The notes: generated by a model not told the origin, from the sequence alone. A stretch of 64,000 bases of DNA from Acanthosepion esculentum (GCA_964036315.1 OZ038482.1:13687434-13751433); one strand, 5' to 3'. Numbered from the stretch's first letter, positions 21,482 to 32,360 are shown. Program-made: numbers and translations.

Positions 21482-22711
21482 GTTGGACAAAATAATTGGA
21501 ACAGGTGCAAATTCCCTCCTATATTTCAAAGACCTATTATATTAAGAACTTTAACTAAAACTTCATAATTGCAGGTTATATCTATTGTAAATACGTTTAT
21601 TTATCTAATTTATTGTCTTTGTCTTATTTATTTTTAGAATTTAGTAAAATTTAAGCTAAATACGTGACCTCTCCGAGTTCGAAATTGTTGGAGCTCGCGT
21701 GGCAGGAGCCTCGATCCCTAAGGTTGCTGAACTGTTTGTTTTTTCAAGTGCTACTGCCGCAATTCGAGAAACAGGGCAAAACCTCAAGCAACCATAGCAA
21801 TTCGGGCCGGACTTTCAAACTTACTGACAGGGACCGACGTGCATTTAAACGCAATGTGGCAAAAAATCATCGGACTATTGCGGCCAAAGTGACTGCTGAG
21901 TTGAATAATCATCTGAACAGTCCAGATTCTACTAAAATTGTTCATCGTGAGCTCCATAAGAATGGATATCATGGAAGAGCCGCTGTAAGGAAACCTCTTC
22001 TCTCCACTCGCAACATTCAGAAGTGGTTGAAGTGGTGCAGAGATCACAATGCCTGGTCTGCAGCCCAATGGAAGCAAGTCATATTCTCAGACAAGTCCAG
22101 TTTTTCTCTTTTCCCAACTTCAGGGCGAGTTTATGTGTGGAGGCAGCCCAAAGAAGGTTACAAACTTGACTGCCTTCTTCCAACAGTGAAGCATGGAGGT
22201 GAATCAGTGATAGTTTGGGTCGCCATATCATGGAAATGTCCAGTAGTTGCCCTGCATGGTAGAATCAACAGCAAAGATTACCTGAATATTTTGAGAGATC
22301 ATGTTCATCCAATGGCCCAGACTTTATTCCTTCATGGTGACTGCATCTTCCAAGACGATAATGCTCCAATACATACCGCTCGAGTGGTTAAGAATTGCTA
22401 TGAAGAGCATGAAAGTGAGCTAGAACACATGGAGTGGCCTCCCCAATCTCCAGATATCAATATTTTTTAACATTTTTGGTGCATTTTGGAGCAAAAAGTT
22501 AGGAGACGCTATCCTCCACCGTTGTGTCTTAAAGAGCTGGAGCAGGTGTTAATGGAAGAATGTCTGAAAATTCCTCTGGATGAAGTCAGGAAGCTGTATG
22601 ATTCCATTTCTAGACGTATTAAAGCTGTATGTGAGGCTAAATGAAGACCAACCCATATTAAATAAACTTTCTTTGTATTTAACAAGTGTTTCAATTATTT
22701 TGTTCAACCCC

Positions 22712-22713
<2 letters not shown>
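21477..22713 (+). mobile_element. Tc1-like transposon, copy 2 (inserted in (TA)n)
   Basis: The left inverted repeat starts TAGGGGTTGGACAAAATAAT (first base changed from the expected C). The right end is its near-complement, ending CCCCTG at 22713. Both ends are followed by TA of a microsatellite, consistent with TA target choice. About 1.24 kb. It retains about 100 bp of N-terminal coding sequence that copy 1 lacks, but has an 11-bp deletion near 21684. Confidence 0.92.
21670..22660 (+). pseudogene. Tc1/mariner (DD36E-type) transposase, stop at catalytic Glu
   Basis: A frame open to 22470 encodes about 230 transposase residues. The region NSGRTFKLTDRDRRAFKRN lies near the N-terminal DNA-binding half. 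The first Asp (FSDKSSF) is at 22090-22092 and the second Asp (QDDNAP) at 22357-22359. The codon for the third catalytic residue is TAA at 22468-22470, where copy 1 has GAA (Glu). Spacing between the second and third residues is 36, so this is DD36E rather than the usual DD34E. The frame resumes after the stop to ..AVCEAK and a second stop. The N-terminal 35 codons are out of frame because of the 11-bp deletion, and no ATG is preserved. Confidence 0.88.

Positions 22714-22788
<75 letters not shown>
22714..22788. repeat. (TA)n microsatellite (3' flank of Tc1 copy 2)
   Basis: About 36 TA units. Confidence 0.97.
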
Positions 22789-22789
<1 letters not shown>

Positions 22790-22791
<2 letters not shown>

Positions 22792-22955
22792 AAATATGGT
22801 TTCATCCTTTAGATTTAATAATTAGTAAGTTTCATTCCTTCTTTGGTTCAATTAGGACCTATGAATGTAGGACGTGGAATCTATTTAAACCTTTAGGGCA
22901 TGGGTTCGATTTTTCCTATAAATTTTCCTTAAAATTTTAAATCCGCTAGCCCTAA
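22790..22955. other. Unannotated AT-rich sequence
   Basis: A B-box-like GGGTTCGATTTTTCC at about 22900 lacks a matching A box. Nothing else. Confidence 0.4.
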
Positions 22956-22959
22956 AATT

Positions 22960-23320
22960 ATCATGAGTCAGTGAAGTAGATTAGTAGAAAAAGATAAAAT
23001 TTTAGAAAACTTTATGTAGTATTTTTTCAGCGAGTTCACTCCAAGAAAGGCAGTTAAGCCTCTAAGACGCAAGGGATTGCTGGGTGTGGAAGAATTAAAA
23101 AACAGTAACATGACTAAGAGGCAAGAAAACAAGAATAGCAATCATGAGTTGATAGAGATTGACATTACATTTAAATTTTTAAAGATTAAAGTTGGATGGA
23201 AAGCATGGGACCGGAAGGGAGTTCCACAAGCGAGAAGTGCGAGAAAAGGAACTGTTAGCATAGAACTTACGGCTACATCTAGCCAATTCAACAAGAAATT
23301 GATGATACCTCGTTGCTAGT
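22960..23320 (+). repeat. Dispersed repeat family F7, copy 1
   Basis: Matches 48872-49150 from AAGGC..TAAGACGCAA to GCGAGAAGTG.GAGA and AACTGTTAGCATAGAACTTACGG. A fragment near 56772-56830 also resembles it. Noncoding. Confidence 0.7.
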
Positions 23321-23346
23321 CTAGTACTGCGCTCAAAATTCATAGT

Positions 23347-23628
23347 CTAGGTACAATTACCATGAAAGCATTTATACAAAAGTGACTGAAGGCGAGACGC
23401 CAGATCAGGACTAATAATATTGCTGATTCTTCTTTGGATTTTATCAAGCATCTCTCGATATATAGCACTGGGCCATATGTGGCAGCAATATTCTAAGCAA
23501 GGACAAATTTTAGACTTATAGATATGTAAGATAGATCCAGGAGAGAAAAATTGTCTCGTGCAATACATTGAACCAATTTTCTTAGCAGTTGACTTAGCAA
23601 TGGATTCAATATAGTCTTTCTTCTTCAT
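23347..23628 (-). pseudogene. Non-LTR retrotransposon (Jockey-like) RT C-terminal fragment
   Basis: A 93-residue minus-strand frame with IYKSKICPCLEYCCHIWPSA and MLDKIQRRISNIISPDLASR, the conserved block just after the RT palm in many animal LINEs. It ends KCFHGNCT. The downstream half of the same lineage is found on the plus strand at 61005-61290. No catalytic motif retained. Confidence 0.75.
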
Positions 23629-23671
23629 ATCAGCCTAGAACCTTAGCCTGAGAAGTAATGGGTTAATTGCG

Positions 23672-23673
<2 letters not shown>

Positions 23674-23731
<58 letters not shown>

Positions 23732-23752
23732 TTATTATTATTATTATTATTT
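23674..23752. repeat. (CTA)n(TTA)n microsatellite
   Basis: Trinucleotide tract switching from CTA to TTA at about 23731. Confidence 0.97.
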
Positions 23753-23848
23753 TCTGTACTATCATCTTGTCACAGAGTAATTTTAAATTCCTAATTACCA
23801 AGTTCTCTCCGAGGTCTGTGAGTGAAAAGGACACTGTAGTAGTGTTAT

Positions 23849-24290
23849 TTATGTACATATAGGACGTTTTGTTGAGATGGACAGGGTTTTGCAGGTGGAG
23901 AGGGTTTTGTAGATGATATGTGCAGTTCTACACAGAATAATCTTTTGTAGCTCTGAGATGCCGATGTGTCCAGGAATTGTACTCACATGATTTTCGGTGC
24001 CCTTCTTTATCATATCCAATGACCCTATCACAACAGGGACAATCGTAGTTTTAAGTTTCCATATTTTTGTTACTTCGATTTGCAGGTCCATACAATGTAA
24101 CAGTTTTTTAAAATTCTTTTTTCAGAAACACTGAAATCCTATGGGAATGTCCTATCTATTAGTTGGCAGGTTCTTTTTTGAACAATCTTTTACGACTCTG
24201 CGTGGTCTGTTTGCATCCATATTTCTATCTGTGAGGTTTGCGATATTGCACAGTATATTCACGCCATGAAGTGCAATTTCCCGAATCTCA
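23849..24290 (-). pseudogene. Non-LTR retrotransposon C-terminal fragment, copy B
   Basis: Minus-strand translation contains a DANRPRRVVKDCSKK-like segment, DLQIEVTKIWKLKTTIVPVV and ELQKIILCRTAHII. It is paralogous to 8794-9110 (EIEISKMWHMGTSTIPVLVG). Frameshifts separate the pieces. Confidence 0.75.
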
Positions 24291-24294
24291 CAGA

Positions 24295-25240
24295 CAGAAA
24301 AATTGATGCAAGTCCATGCTCAGAATATTATCAGAAAGAGCAATACAAACGCAGAAGAGTGTGCACTTATGTTTTATAGATTACGGAAAGGCGTTCGACA
24401 AAGTACGCCACAAGAATCTGTTGGAACTGCTCAACAACCTCGATATATTTGGGAAAGATATTAGAATAATCAAGAACCTATACTGGTAGCAAACGGCATG
24501 CATGCGCATAGATAATGAGTTTAGCTGATATACAAAAATAGAAAGGGGTGTATGGCAAGGATGTGTCTTCTCACCGGACTTATTCAACCTATACAGCAAG
24601 GCAATTCGAAGAGAATTGGAAATTCTACCTGGATTTAGCATTGGCGGCTACAATCTTAACATAAGATACACAGATGATACAGTACTGATAACAGACAAGG
24701 AAAAGAAATTACAAAACCTCCTACAGAAGGTAGTTAAAAAGAGCTAGAAGAAGAGACTAAGCATAAACTACAAGAATACAATGCATGGTCATCAGTAAAG
24801 GGGTGAGCCCGCAATGCGATTTGCAGGTCGGGGACACTAAAATCAAGCAGGTAGGAAGTTTAAATATTAGGGAAGTGTTTTGACGGAGGACGGTAAGTGC
24901 GACGCTGAGATCCTCAGACGTATTGGGATGGCCAAGGACGCATTCCAAAAGCTGGGCAGAGTATTGCGAGACAGGAGGATTTCTTTGTTGACAAAGAAAA
25001 GTGTACTGAGCTGTTACGTAACGTCTCTCCTCCTTTACGACAACGAATGTTGGACGGTCTCCTCAGAAATGAAGAAGAGACTCGAGGCAACGAAGGTATG
25101 GTTGGACCGGGCGTGTGAGTAACGATGAGGTTTTGGAGAAGATGCAAACAAGGAGGAAGTTTATACTTAACATCAGGAAGAGGCAGATGAAATTTTCTAA
25201 CGCGAAAGCTATAGGTAACAATGGGCATTGTCAGCGAGTT
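24295..25240 (+). pseudogene. Non-LTR retrotransposon reverse transcriptase, broken
   Basis: Plus-strand pieces in order: CFIDYGKAFDKVRH-like motif A (about 24370), ERGVWQGCVFSPDLFNLY, the RT box IRYTDDTVLIT (about 24660, Y-x-D-D), then AKDAFQKLGRVLRDRRI and SVLSCYVTSLLLYDNECWT after a frameshift (24880-25122). Stops at about 24488 and 24525 inactivate it. Opposite in orientation to the LINE fragments on either side. Confidence 0.82.
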
Positions 25241-25290
25241 TATTACCGGTATTCTTTACAATTAATTCAGTTCTGACTGTACCAAATGTA

Positions 25291-26100
25291 CTATATGTAT
25301 TCTTTTCTTACCTTTTCTTTCATTTTTGAGTATTGTATGCCACTTCCCTCTTGAATGCTTAAGTATTTATAAACTTCCTCTTGTTGTAGGTTCCTGGGGG
25401 AGGTGCTGATGTCTGGCACTATATTACCAGAGATGAAATATTCCCCTACGTTAAACGTTGCCTTGACACAGTTTTCCAGGACGAATTTCATTCCGATGTC
25501 ATCACTAAAATCCTTTACAATCTCCAAGAGCGATTTAAAATCGTTGTCATTTCTCACATAAATCTTGGGTTTATCCATGTAGAAGATGTGGTTATGGGTA
25601 TTTTTGTAGATTTTTTTTTATTTCCCCTGTTTGAACCTTTGAGAAATTGGGACAGAGGGAAAAGAGCAAGACAAAAGAGGAGTGGTGTAAGTGAATCCCC
25701 TTTGTATATCACGCGATTGATGCTTATTTATTTTAATATACACCGTTTGTGTGATTATGTACGGGATGTTTTAGTAAATTCAATGATTTGGGGTGAAATT
25801 TTGTAGATCTGTAGAGCTTTAATGACCCAGTCATGGGGACCCTATCAAAAGCTGTTTTTGTAATCTATCCAAGCAGTGCTTAGGACTTTGCATGAATTCT
25901 TAGTTTTCAAGTATCATTCTGTTAATCAGGAATTGATCCTTGCATCTATATATTATACTTTTTCATCCGTTTTCTTTCCAGGAATAAGTTGGTTCTGGTT
26001 GTGATTATTGGTGGAACGATTTTATAGGTCCTGGTTAGGCATGTAATGGGCCTGTAATTTTTGAGGAATCTCTGTCTCTGTGGTTTTGGCAAGCAGGTAA
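25291..26100 (-). pseudogene. Non-LTR retrotransposon RT domain, copy C
   Basis: From 26100 downward the minus strand gives NYRPITCLTRTYKI, then frameshifted motif A and GIFQGD-type regions. It then has YMDKPKIYVRNDNDFKSLLE (25578-25520, RT box changed from the expected MDD to MDK) and ..YKYLSIQEGSGIQYSKMKEK. This is the RT upstream of the C-terminal blocks at 23849-24290, so the two may be parts of one element split by the plus-strand LINE at 24295-25240. Confidence 0.75.
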
Positions 26101-26277
26101 GTTTAAGCCTTCACTTAACCACGGCGGCGATGTCTCAGAATATATTATTATTATTTAATATATGATAAAACTCTTCAGGGAGAGAAAATTCCTCTGACCC
26201 GAAGTGAATTGGTGAAACCTTTAATTGTTAGGCGAGTGTTCGAAATACAGTGGGTGGCCACGAAACTTTGGCCTACA

Positions 26278-26278
<1 letters not shown>

Positions 26279-26340
<62 letters not shown>
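26279..26340. repeat. (TA)n microsatellite
   Basis: Perfect TA tract bordering the palindrome at 26343. Confidence 0.97.
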
Positions 26341-26342
<2 letters not shown>

Positions 26343-26343
<1 letters not shown>

Positions 26344-26617
26344 AATTAACTGATTTAAAATATGGTTTCTTCGCTACACAGGAATTATCATGTTTCAAAA
26401 ACAGAGGCCCAAAACTTCAAATTTAATAATATAATTAAATTTGAAGTTTTAACTTCGGTTTTTGAAACATGGTAATCCTGTGTAGCGAAGAAACCATATT
26501 TTAAATCAGTTAATTTATAATATTTATGCTCTGTAAATTTACATTGAGCACTGTTTTGTAAAAATATCAATTAAGAACACCAGATTATATATCTTACTGT
26601 TCTTTCTTTTTATTATA

Positions 26618-26618
<1 letters not shown>
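26343..26618. mobile_element. Foldback repeat F8, copy 1 (84-bp arms, 6-bp loop)
   Basis: Arms 26343-26426 and 26433-26517 are reverse complements with few mismatches. The loop is nearly absent. The following 100 bp (GCTCTGTAAATTTACATTGA..) recur at 63445-63545. It ends in (CA)n(TA)n. Confidence 0.85.

Positions 26619-26705
<87 letters not shown>
26619..26705. repeat. (CA)n(TA)n microsatellite
   Basis: Tail of the F8 copy. Confidence 0.97.
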
Positions 26706-26708
<3 letters not shown>

Positions 26709-26804
26709 AATGTAATGAGAACGAAAATAATATATAAATTCTAACGTTCACAGCATTAATTCAAAAGAGGGCTCAATACCGATAGTAGAGCAATTATTAT
26801 TTAC

Positions 26805-27089
26805 TATAATTTTTTCATATAGCCAAAAAATTCACTCACTACAAAGATGCAACTTCGTTTCTGTGCATTAAGTTGCACCTCGACTGGTGAGTTCCAAAAT
26901 GTTTATCATTGATGAGTTTTTTTTTACCTCCTCTTGTTGTAGGTTTCTGATGGTTACCATTTTGGAGAGAACAAAAAATGGTAACTATTTTGGTTCTCAC
27001 CAGTCAAGGTGCAACTAAATGCACCGAAACGAAGTTGCATCTTTGTCGTGAGTAAATTGTTTTTGTTTTTGTCTATATGAAAAATTATA
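26805..27089. mobile_element. Inverted repeat element (about 100-bp arms)
   Basis: 26805-26908 and 26979-27089 are inverted copies sharing AAAGATGCAACTTCGTTTC and its complement. In the right arm a hairpin (GGTGCA/TGCACC) is followed by GAAACG, the same order as the hammerhead-like element ends. (TA)n follows at 27098. Confidence 0.8.
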
Positions 27090-27094
27090 ATAAA

Positions 27095-27097
<3 letters not shown>

Positions 27098-27156
<59 letters not shown>

Positions 27157-27171
27157 AAGAATATATATATA
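27098..27171. repeat. (TA)n microsatellite
   Basis: TA tract interrupted once by AATAAAGAA. Confidence 0.95.
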
Positions 27172-27175
27172 GTCT

Positions 27176-27350
27176 TAAGGTGTGCTATATTTATGGGATA
27201 AAGTGCTCAGTATCAGAGATAGAGCATGTGTAAATATAAAAGTGAACATTGAAGTCAACACTTGGAGGCGACAGGCTGTTTCATGCTAGACGCAATCATC
27301 AGGCCTGACGAATGCGTTTAGCATGAAACAGTCTGTCGCCTCCATGTTCA

Positions 27351-27352
<2 letters not shown>
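27176..27352 (+). repeat. Family F1 copy with inverted duplication
   Basis: 27266-27299 and 27309-27344 are inverted arms (GGAGGCGACAGGCTGTTTCA and its near-complement). The unit aligns with 4551-4700. Confidence 0.85.

Positions 27353-27417
<65 letters not shown>
27353..27417. repeat. (TA)n microsatellite
   Basis: Perfect TA tract between two F1 copies. Confidence 0.97.
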
Positions 27418-27419
<2 letters not shown>

Positions 27420-27420
<1 letters not shown>

Positions 27421-27563
27421 AAATATAGTTTTAAGGTATGCTATATTTATTAGGAAAGTACTCAATATCAGGAATAGAGCGTGTGTAAATATAAAAGTGG
27501 ACACTGAGGTCAACACAGAGTGGCGACAGTCGATTTCATGCTTAAATGCAATCTTCTGACCAT
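27420..27563 (+). repeat. Family F1 copy
   Basis: TTTTAAGGTATGCTATATTT through GCAATCTTCTGACC. More diverged than the copy at 27176. Confidence 0.75.
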
Positions 27564-27638
27564 CATATACAATATCATATATATGATGTATATATACTGT
27601 ATATGATAAGATAAAGAACAAATAGGAGTTTTGCAACC

Positions 27639-27695
27639 ATGTCGAAAACGTCTGATCTTGACAAGAAGCTGCAAATGAAGATAGTTGTTGCGTAC
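27639..27695 (+). pseudogene. Tc1-family transposase 5' part, split by Gypsy insertion
   Basis: Encodes MSKTSDLDKKLQMKIVVAY, a typical Tc1 transposase start, and stops at the Gypsy LTR. The continuation resumes at 34763, where the codons for YKK-YTTFSKRLNIPRSTIRSI follow. The transposase was thus interrupted in its N-terminal helix-turn-helix domain. No 5' inverted repeat was recognised upstream. Confidence 0.8.
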
Positions 27696-28019
27696 TGTTA
27701 TGGGAACTTACCCATAATAATAATGGACTATTCCGGACATCATAAATACTGCGCCTCAAGAGGGAGCAGCAGTCAGTTCAGAGTCAGTCAGAGACAGAGT
27801 AAAGAGTCTGACGATTACTGTAAGACATTGGAATAGTGATACTTGTCGAGACAACATAGTTCTCTCTAACCAACCTGATTGTCATTACTAACACTTCTAC
27901 TTCTCTTGTACATATTCTGTTTGTAATATATCTGTGTTATTCCATACCTGTGTTCGAGTTATTCTTCATTGGTTCTACCTTGGACCATCACCGTGGTACA
28001 AGGAAATTGAACCATAACA
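27696..28019 (+). repeat. 5' LTR (324 bp)
   Basis: Begins TGTTATGGGAACTTACCC and ends ACCATAACA. Collinear with the two ends of the 3' LTR (32361-32438 and 34503-34762) but lacks the 265-bp repeats. Confidence 0.95.
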
Positions 28020-28036
28020 ATTGGCGACGAGGTAAC
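28020..28036 (+). promoter_or_regulatory. Candidate primer-binding site
   Basis: ATTGGCGACGAGGTAAC lies immediately after the 5' LTR, where minus-strand synthesis is primed. The cognate tRNA is not identified. Confidence 0.6.
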
Positions 28037-28349
28037 CCAAAGGAAAAACGAACTCTCTACGCGGAGGACATACCTTTCTTGCTATCCCTCGCACATAACA
28101 GTGGTCGACGAGTAAACTCTAAAAAAAATATACGAATTCTACGTGGAGATTTCTAAAAAAACCCCAAAAAACAAGTTCTATGCGAGATTTCTAAAAAAAA
28201 AAACAAGTTCTACGTGAACATATAGAAAAAAAAGAATTTTCTTTTTGGATATATATTTTACTGGCAATAAAAGACATTTTTTTTGCGTACACAGGTTTCA
28301 GAGTATCAGGTTACACTAAAGTAAAATACGTACACAAAATTACGTCAAC

Positions 28350-29265
28350 ATGGAAGATTTTAAGTCATTCCATTGTGGAACTTATCAAAATCCAATTTGA
28401 ACAGCAACAAAGCTACGAACAGAATCATCTTGAATTTCAAGAATTATTGCTACGTGTAATGTCATATAAAGAGCAAATTTCCAAAAACGAAACAGTTCTC
28501 TCACAAGACGCTATTTGGAGTACTATCAAAGATTTCACGTACGCACCCGACGAAGATAAAACTTTTGCAAATTACTTCCGAAGGTACGAAGATCTATATG
28601 AATTTGACTGCAAAGATATAGTACGTCTATTAATAAGAAAATTAGGCACATGCGAATATACCAAATTCGTAGATTATATCCTTCCCAGAAAAACAAGTGA
28701 GTTAACTTTCAAAGAAGCCATAACACTATTAACAGAACTTTTCAGCCATAATACCTCACTATTTCACAAAAGATGGAAATGCATGGACCTAACAAAAAAG
28801 GACAACGAAGATTACATAACTTTTGCGTCCATTGTCAACAAATATTGTGATGACTTCAAATTATCGGAACTCAGCGCGGACAATTTCAAATGCTTAATTT
28901 ACGTCCAAGGCCTGGTTTCAACCAAAGACGCGGAAATGAGACGCAAAATCCTTACTAAATTGGAGAGTGAACAAGATTTGACACTTCAAAAACTAGCCGA
29001 AGACTGCCAGAGATGCATCAGTGTGAAGAAAGACTCAAAAGACATAGAAGAAGCTGGCATAGCAGACATACGTAAAGTACGAAGACAAACCAACTTTCCC
29101 TCCTCAGAAACAAACCAAACCAATTCCCCCCCTCAAGAACAGGTAAAACAAAATTGTCTAACTCTAAAAGTCAATATCAGAAAAAACTACCACCCAGTTC
29201 ATGCTATCGCTGTGGGACTTGGCATTTGTTTAAAGACTGTCCATACCGTTTTAAAACTTGTCTAG
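28350..29265 (+). pseudogene. gag: Gypsy gag (capsid part)
   Basis: The likely start is ATG 28350, which is in a different frame from the main body (open 28375-29265). A one-base indel around 28370-28390 is therefore needed. The body has the helical, hydrophobic capsid-like composition of retrotransposon Gag, for example ANYFRRYEDLYEFD, and is Lys/Glu-rich toward the C-terminus. The frame is lost near 29155, where the nucleocapsid continues in another frame. It would form the particle shell that packages element RNA. Confidence 0.85.
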
Positions 29266-29606
29266 CATGCAAAAAAAACATAGGACACAAAAGTTCTCAT
29301 TGCTGGACTAGAAGAGAAAGAAAAAGCAGAATAAGAATCACGAGGACTGACCAAGTTGAAATGCAAAACAGAAAAGTCAGGCTACAGCTGGATTCTGGCT
29401 CAGACGTAACTATTATAAACCTACAAACATGGAGAAAACTGAATAGACCTGCCATGTTAAAAACGGATAAAATTGCTAGATCAGTAACGGGGAGAAAGAT
29501 AAAATTTGAGGGTGAAGTAATTACAAATGTAACATTTGATGGAATGACGAAAAAACTAAAAATGTACGTCTTAAGAAATACAGAAAACCTATTCGGAACG
29601 GACTAG
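29154..29606 (+). pseudogene. Gypsy nucleocapsid zinc knuckles and protease
   Basis: Contains two knuckle-like motifs, CYRCGTWHLFKDC (C-x2-C-x3-H-x4-C) and CLACKKNIGHKSSHC. The aspartic protease signature LDSGSDVTI follows, then a flap-like region and a short linker. It is in frame with the following pol segment apart from a TAG at 29604-29606. The expected residue there, by position, is Trp, so a single change made the stop. Confidence 0.88.
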
Positions 29607-30470
29607 ATGCAAAAATTCGAACTGTGGGATCTACCAATAAGTACGTACTGCCAAAATGTAAAAAGTTTACCAACCGAGGCAGACAAATTAAAAGAGAAAC
29701 GAAAAACGAGTTTCCTCGAAGTATTTTCAGCAGGTCTCGGAAGATGTAAGAAAATGGCAGCAAATATCGAGATAAAAGAAAACGTTCAACCTATCTTCAA
29801 GAAAAAAAGGTGCGTACCGGTTGCGTCAATAGAAAAAATTGATTAAGAATTACCTAGACTTGAAAACACTGGCATATTGACAAAAGTAGAATACAGTAAA
29901 TGATCTACGTCAAAAAGAAATCAGGAGAAATTCGAGTTTGCGCTGATTTTTATACGGGTTTGGACGCAGCCATAAAGGACTACCTCTATCCTCTACCCAG
30001 TCCAGAAGAAGTATTCACTAAATTAAATGGCGGAAAATATTTTTATAAAATAGATTTAAGTGAAGCGTACTTGCAAATTCCAGTCGATGAAGAAAGTTCA
30101 AAACTACTATGCATAAACACACACAAACGATTGTACAAATACCAAAGACTACCAATTGGTATTAAGGTCACGCCGGTTATATTCCAACAGACAATGGATA
30201 CAATGTTTGCCGGACTAGAGTACACGATTGCATACCTGGATGACGTATTGATTAATAGCGAAAGCGTTGAACAACATTGGGAACATGTACAAGAGGTGCT
30301 TAAGAGAATACAAAGCTATGGATTCAAGGTAAAAGAACATAAATACGATTTTTTTCATGAAATAAATTAAATACTTTGGCTATATCATAGATCAAGAAGG
30401 TAGACGACCAGACCCTGAAAGGGCAACAGCAATAAAAAAAAATGCCAGTTACTAAGAACATAACAGAATT
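29607..30470 (+). pseudogene. pol: Gypsy reverse transcriptase
   Basis: First segment 29607-29846 leads into the RT N-terminus and ends at a TAA (29844). After a small deletion and stop near 29897 the frame is open at 29900-30370: IRVCADF (motif A region), FYKIDLSEAYLQIPV, YKYQRLPIGIKVTPVIFQQ and the catalytic AYLDDVL at about 30228. Two more frameshifts follow at 30360-30440. The LPFG motif has become LPIG. Synthesises DNA from element RNA in the intact family. Confidence 0.9.
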
Positions 30471-31290
30471 AGAAAGTTTTCTAGGCTTAGTGAGTTACTA
30501 CCAGGAATTCATTCCTCAAATGCATAAACTTCGCCCACCACTGAACGAGCTGCTAAAGAAAGAAAAAGTTTGGCAGTGAACAGACGAATGCCAGAAAACA
30601 TTTGACGAAATAATTAAAACGTTAACTTCAGATTTATTTTTGGCACACTACGATCCTAAACTAGAAATTATTGTAGCAAGTGACACGAGCGCATATGGAG
30701 TCGGAGCGTGTATATTGCATAAAATGCCAGATGGGACAATAAAACCCATCGCACATGGTTCTCGAACCCTGTAACCAGCGGAGAAAAATTACTCACAAAT
30801 AGAGAAAGAAGATCTGGGAATTATCTTTGCAGTGACAAAGTTTCATAGGTATATCTATGACATATATTTTACTCTACAGACGGATCACAAACCGTTACTA
30901 ACAATTTTTGGTTCGAAAAAAGGTCTACCGGTTTACACTGCAAATAGATTACTTAGATGGGGGACAATCCTTCTGAACTACAATTTCAGATTGGAGTATT
31001 TACCAACGAAAAAGATCGGGCATGCGGATCGTCTGTCGAGACTTATAACAACAAAGACAGAGCCATTGGAAGATACGGTAATCGCAGCCCTAAGAAATGA
31101 AGAAGATATCAGGACAGTACTATGTCGTACAGTTAGAAACCTCCCAGTCACACTACAAGACATAAAAAAGGAAGCCAAAAGCGACGAATTTATAAAAGAA
31201 ACAAAAGCAAAAATAGCAGAAAAAATGAGCAGATATCGGACAGCTTTTCTCTATGTGATAATGTGCTACTTTACAACGAAAGGGTTGTAA
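30441..31290 (+). pseudogene. Gypsy RNase H and connection
   Basis: Carries the FLGLVSYYQEFIP connection block, then RNase H with ASDTSAYGVGAC (first Asp), EKNYSQIEKE (Glu) and TDHKPLLTIFG (Asp). Stops at about 30577 (TGA for an expected Trp) and 30771 break it. The frame is open from 30832 to 31290 and ends in the LSRLI tether before integrase. Confidence 0.88.
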
Positions 31291-32350
31291 TTCCCAAAAC
31301 ACTAAAAAAAGCGAATCCTAAAGGATTTCTATAGGGGGCATCCTGGAAAAAATAGAATGAAGTCGCTAATGCGAAGCTATGTATATTGGAAAAGTATGGA
31401 CCAGGATATTACTCAGATGGTGGAAATGTGCAAGGGTTGTAACTTAGCAGCCAAAGCACCGCCAATCATCCATAAGCCATGGCCAGAGACTGATTGTCCG
31501 TGGTCAAGAACACACGCAGATTATGCAGGACCAATTGACGGTTTTTACTATTTAATCTAGTGGATAGTTATAGTAAATGGCCAGAGGTGTTTCGTTGTAA
31601 AAATCCTACTTCAGAAACGACCATAAATTGCCTCCATGAACTATTCGCTCTGTTTGGAGTAGTGGATTGCCTAGTCACAGATAATGGAACGCAATTCACA
31701 TCGGCAGACTTCCAAGAGTTTTGCGAAATTTATCAAGTAAAACATATAAAATCCCCGCCATACCACCCAAGATCAAATGGACAAGCGGAGAGATTTGTTG
31801 ATACACTCAAAAGAGCGTCACGAAAAGCCTATGTGCCTACGGAAAGAGCATTACAGCAATTTCTTCAGGTATATCGAATAACGCCAAATAATGCTACACC
31901 ATCGACATTATCACCCGCAGAAGGGATGTTCGCTAGAAATATCAGATCAGCATTTGATAAATTGCTACCAAGTCAAACGAAACAAGTACCACAGCTCTAC
32001 GCACCAAAAAGAAAATTCCTCCCAGGAGAAAAAGTTATTTTAAAGCATATAAAAATAATACATCTTACTGGGAGCAAGGGACAATTGAGAAAAGAATCGG
32101 CAATATGGTTTACATAGTACAGGGACACAAATTCTCACATAGAAGACACGTAAACCAAATAAGGAAAAGACTGCTACAGGATGCTAACGGTCCACCTCAA
32201 GAAGAGGTAATGGACACGATTTTCGATACGTTTGATATAAAAAGACCGCAAACAATGCCAGAACCAAGAAAATCGTCCAGAAAAAGAACCTTTGGAAATA
32301 GATCCAAAGAAAAAAAGATATTAAAAACCCCTGCTACGCAAAAGCTTCGG
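31291..32350 (+). pseudogene. Gypsy integrase
   Basis: HHCC zinc-binding part at about 31335-31440 (HPGKNRMKSL..CKGC), then the DDE core. The first Asp is in THADYAGPI (about 31515), the second in VTDNGTQFTS (about 31678) and the Glu in NGQAERFVDTLK (about 31785). Frameshifts occur near 31556 and 32095. The C-terminus (QGHKFSHRRHVNQIRKRL) is basic. All three catalytic residues remain, but not in one frame. Confidence 0.9.
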
Positions 32351-32360
32351 AAGGTGGGGG
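32351..32360 (+). promoter_or_regulatory. Polypurine tract
   Basis: AAGGTGGGGG directly before the 3' LTR TG, as required for plus-strand priming. Confidence 0.85.

Noticed and set aside
30978..31178. Antisense ORFs within the Gypsy element
   Set aside because: Shadows of RNase H and other pol regions; no independent support.
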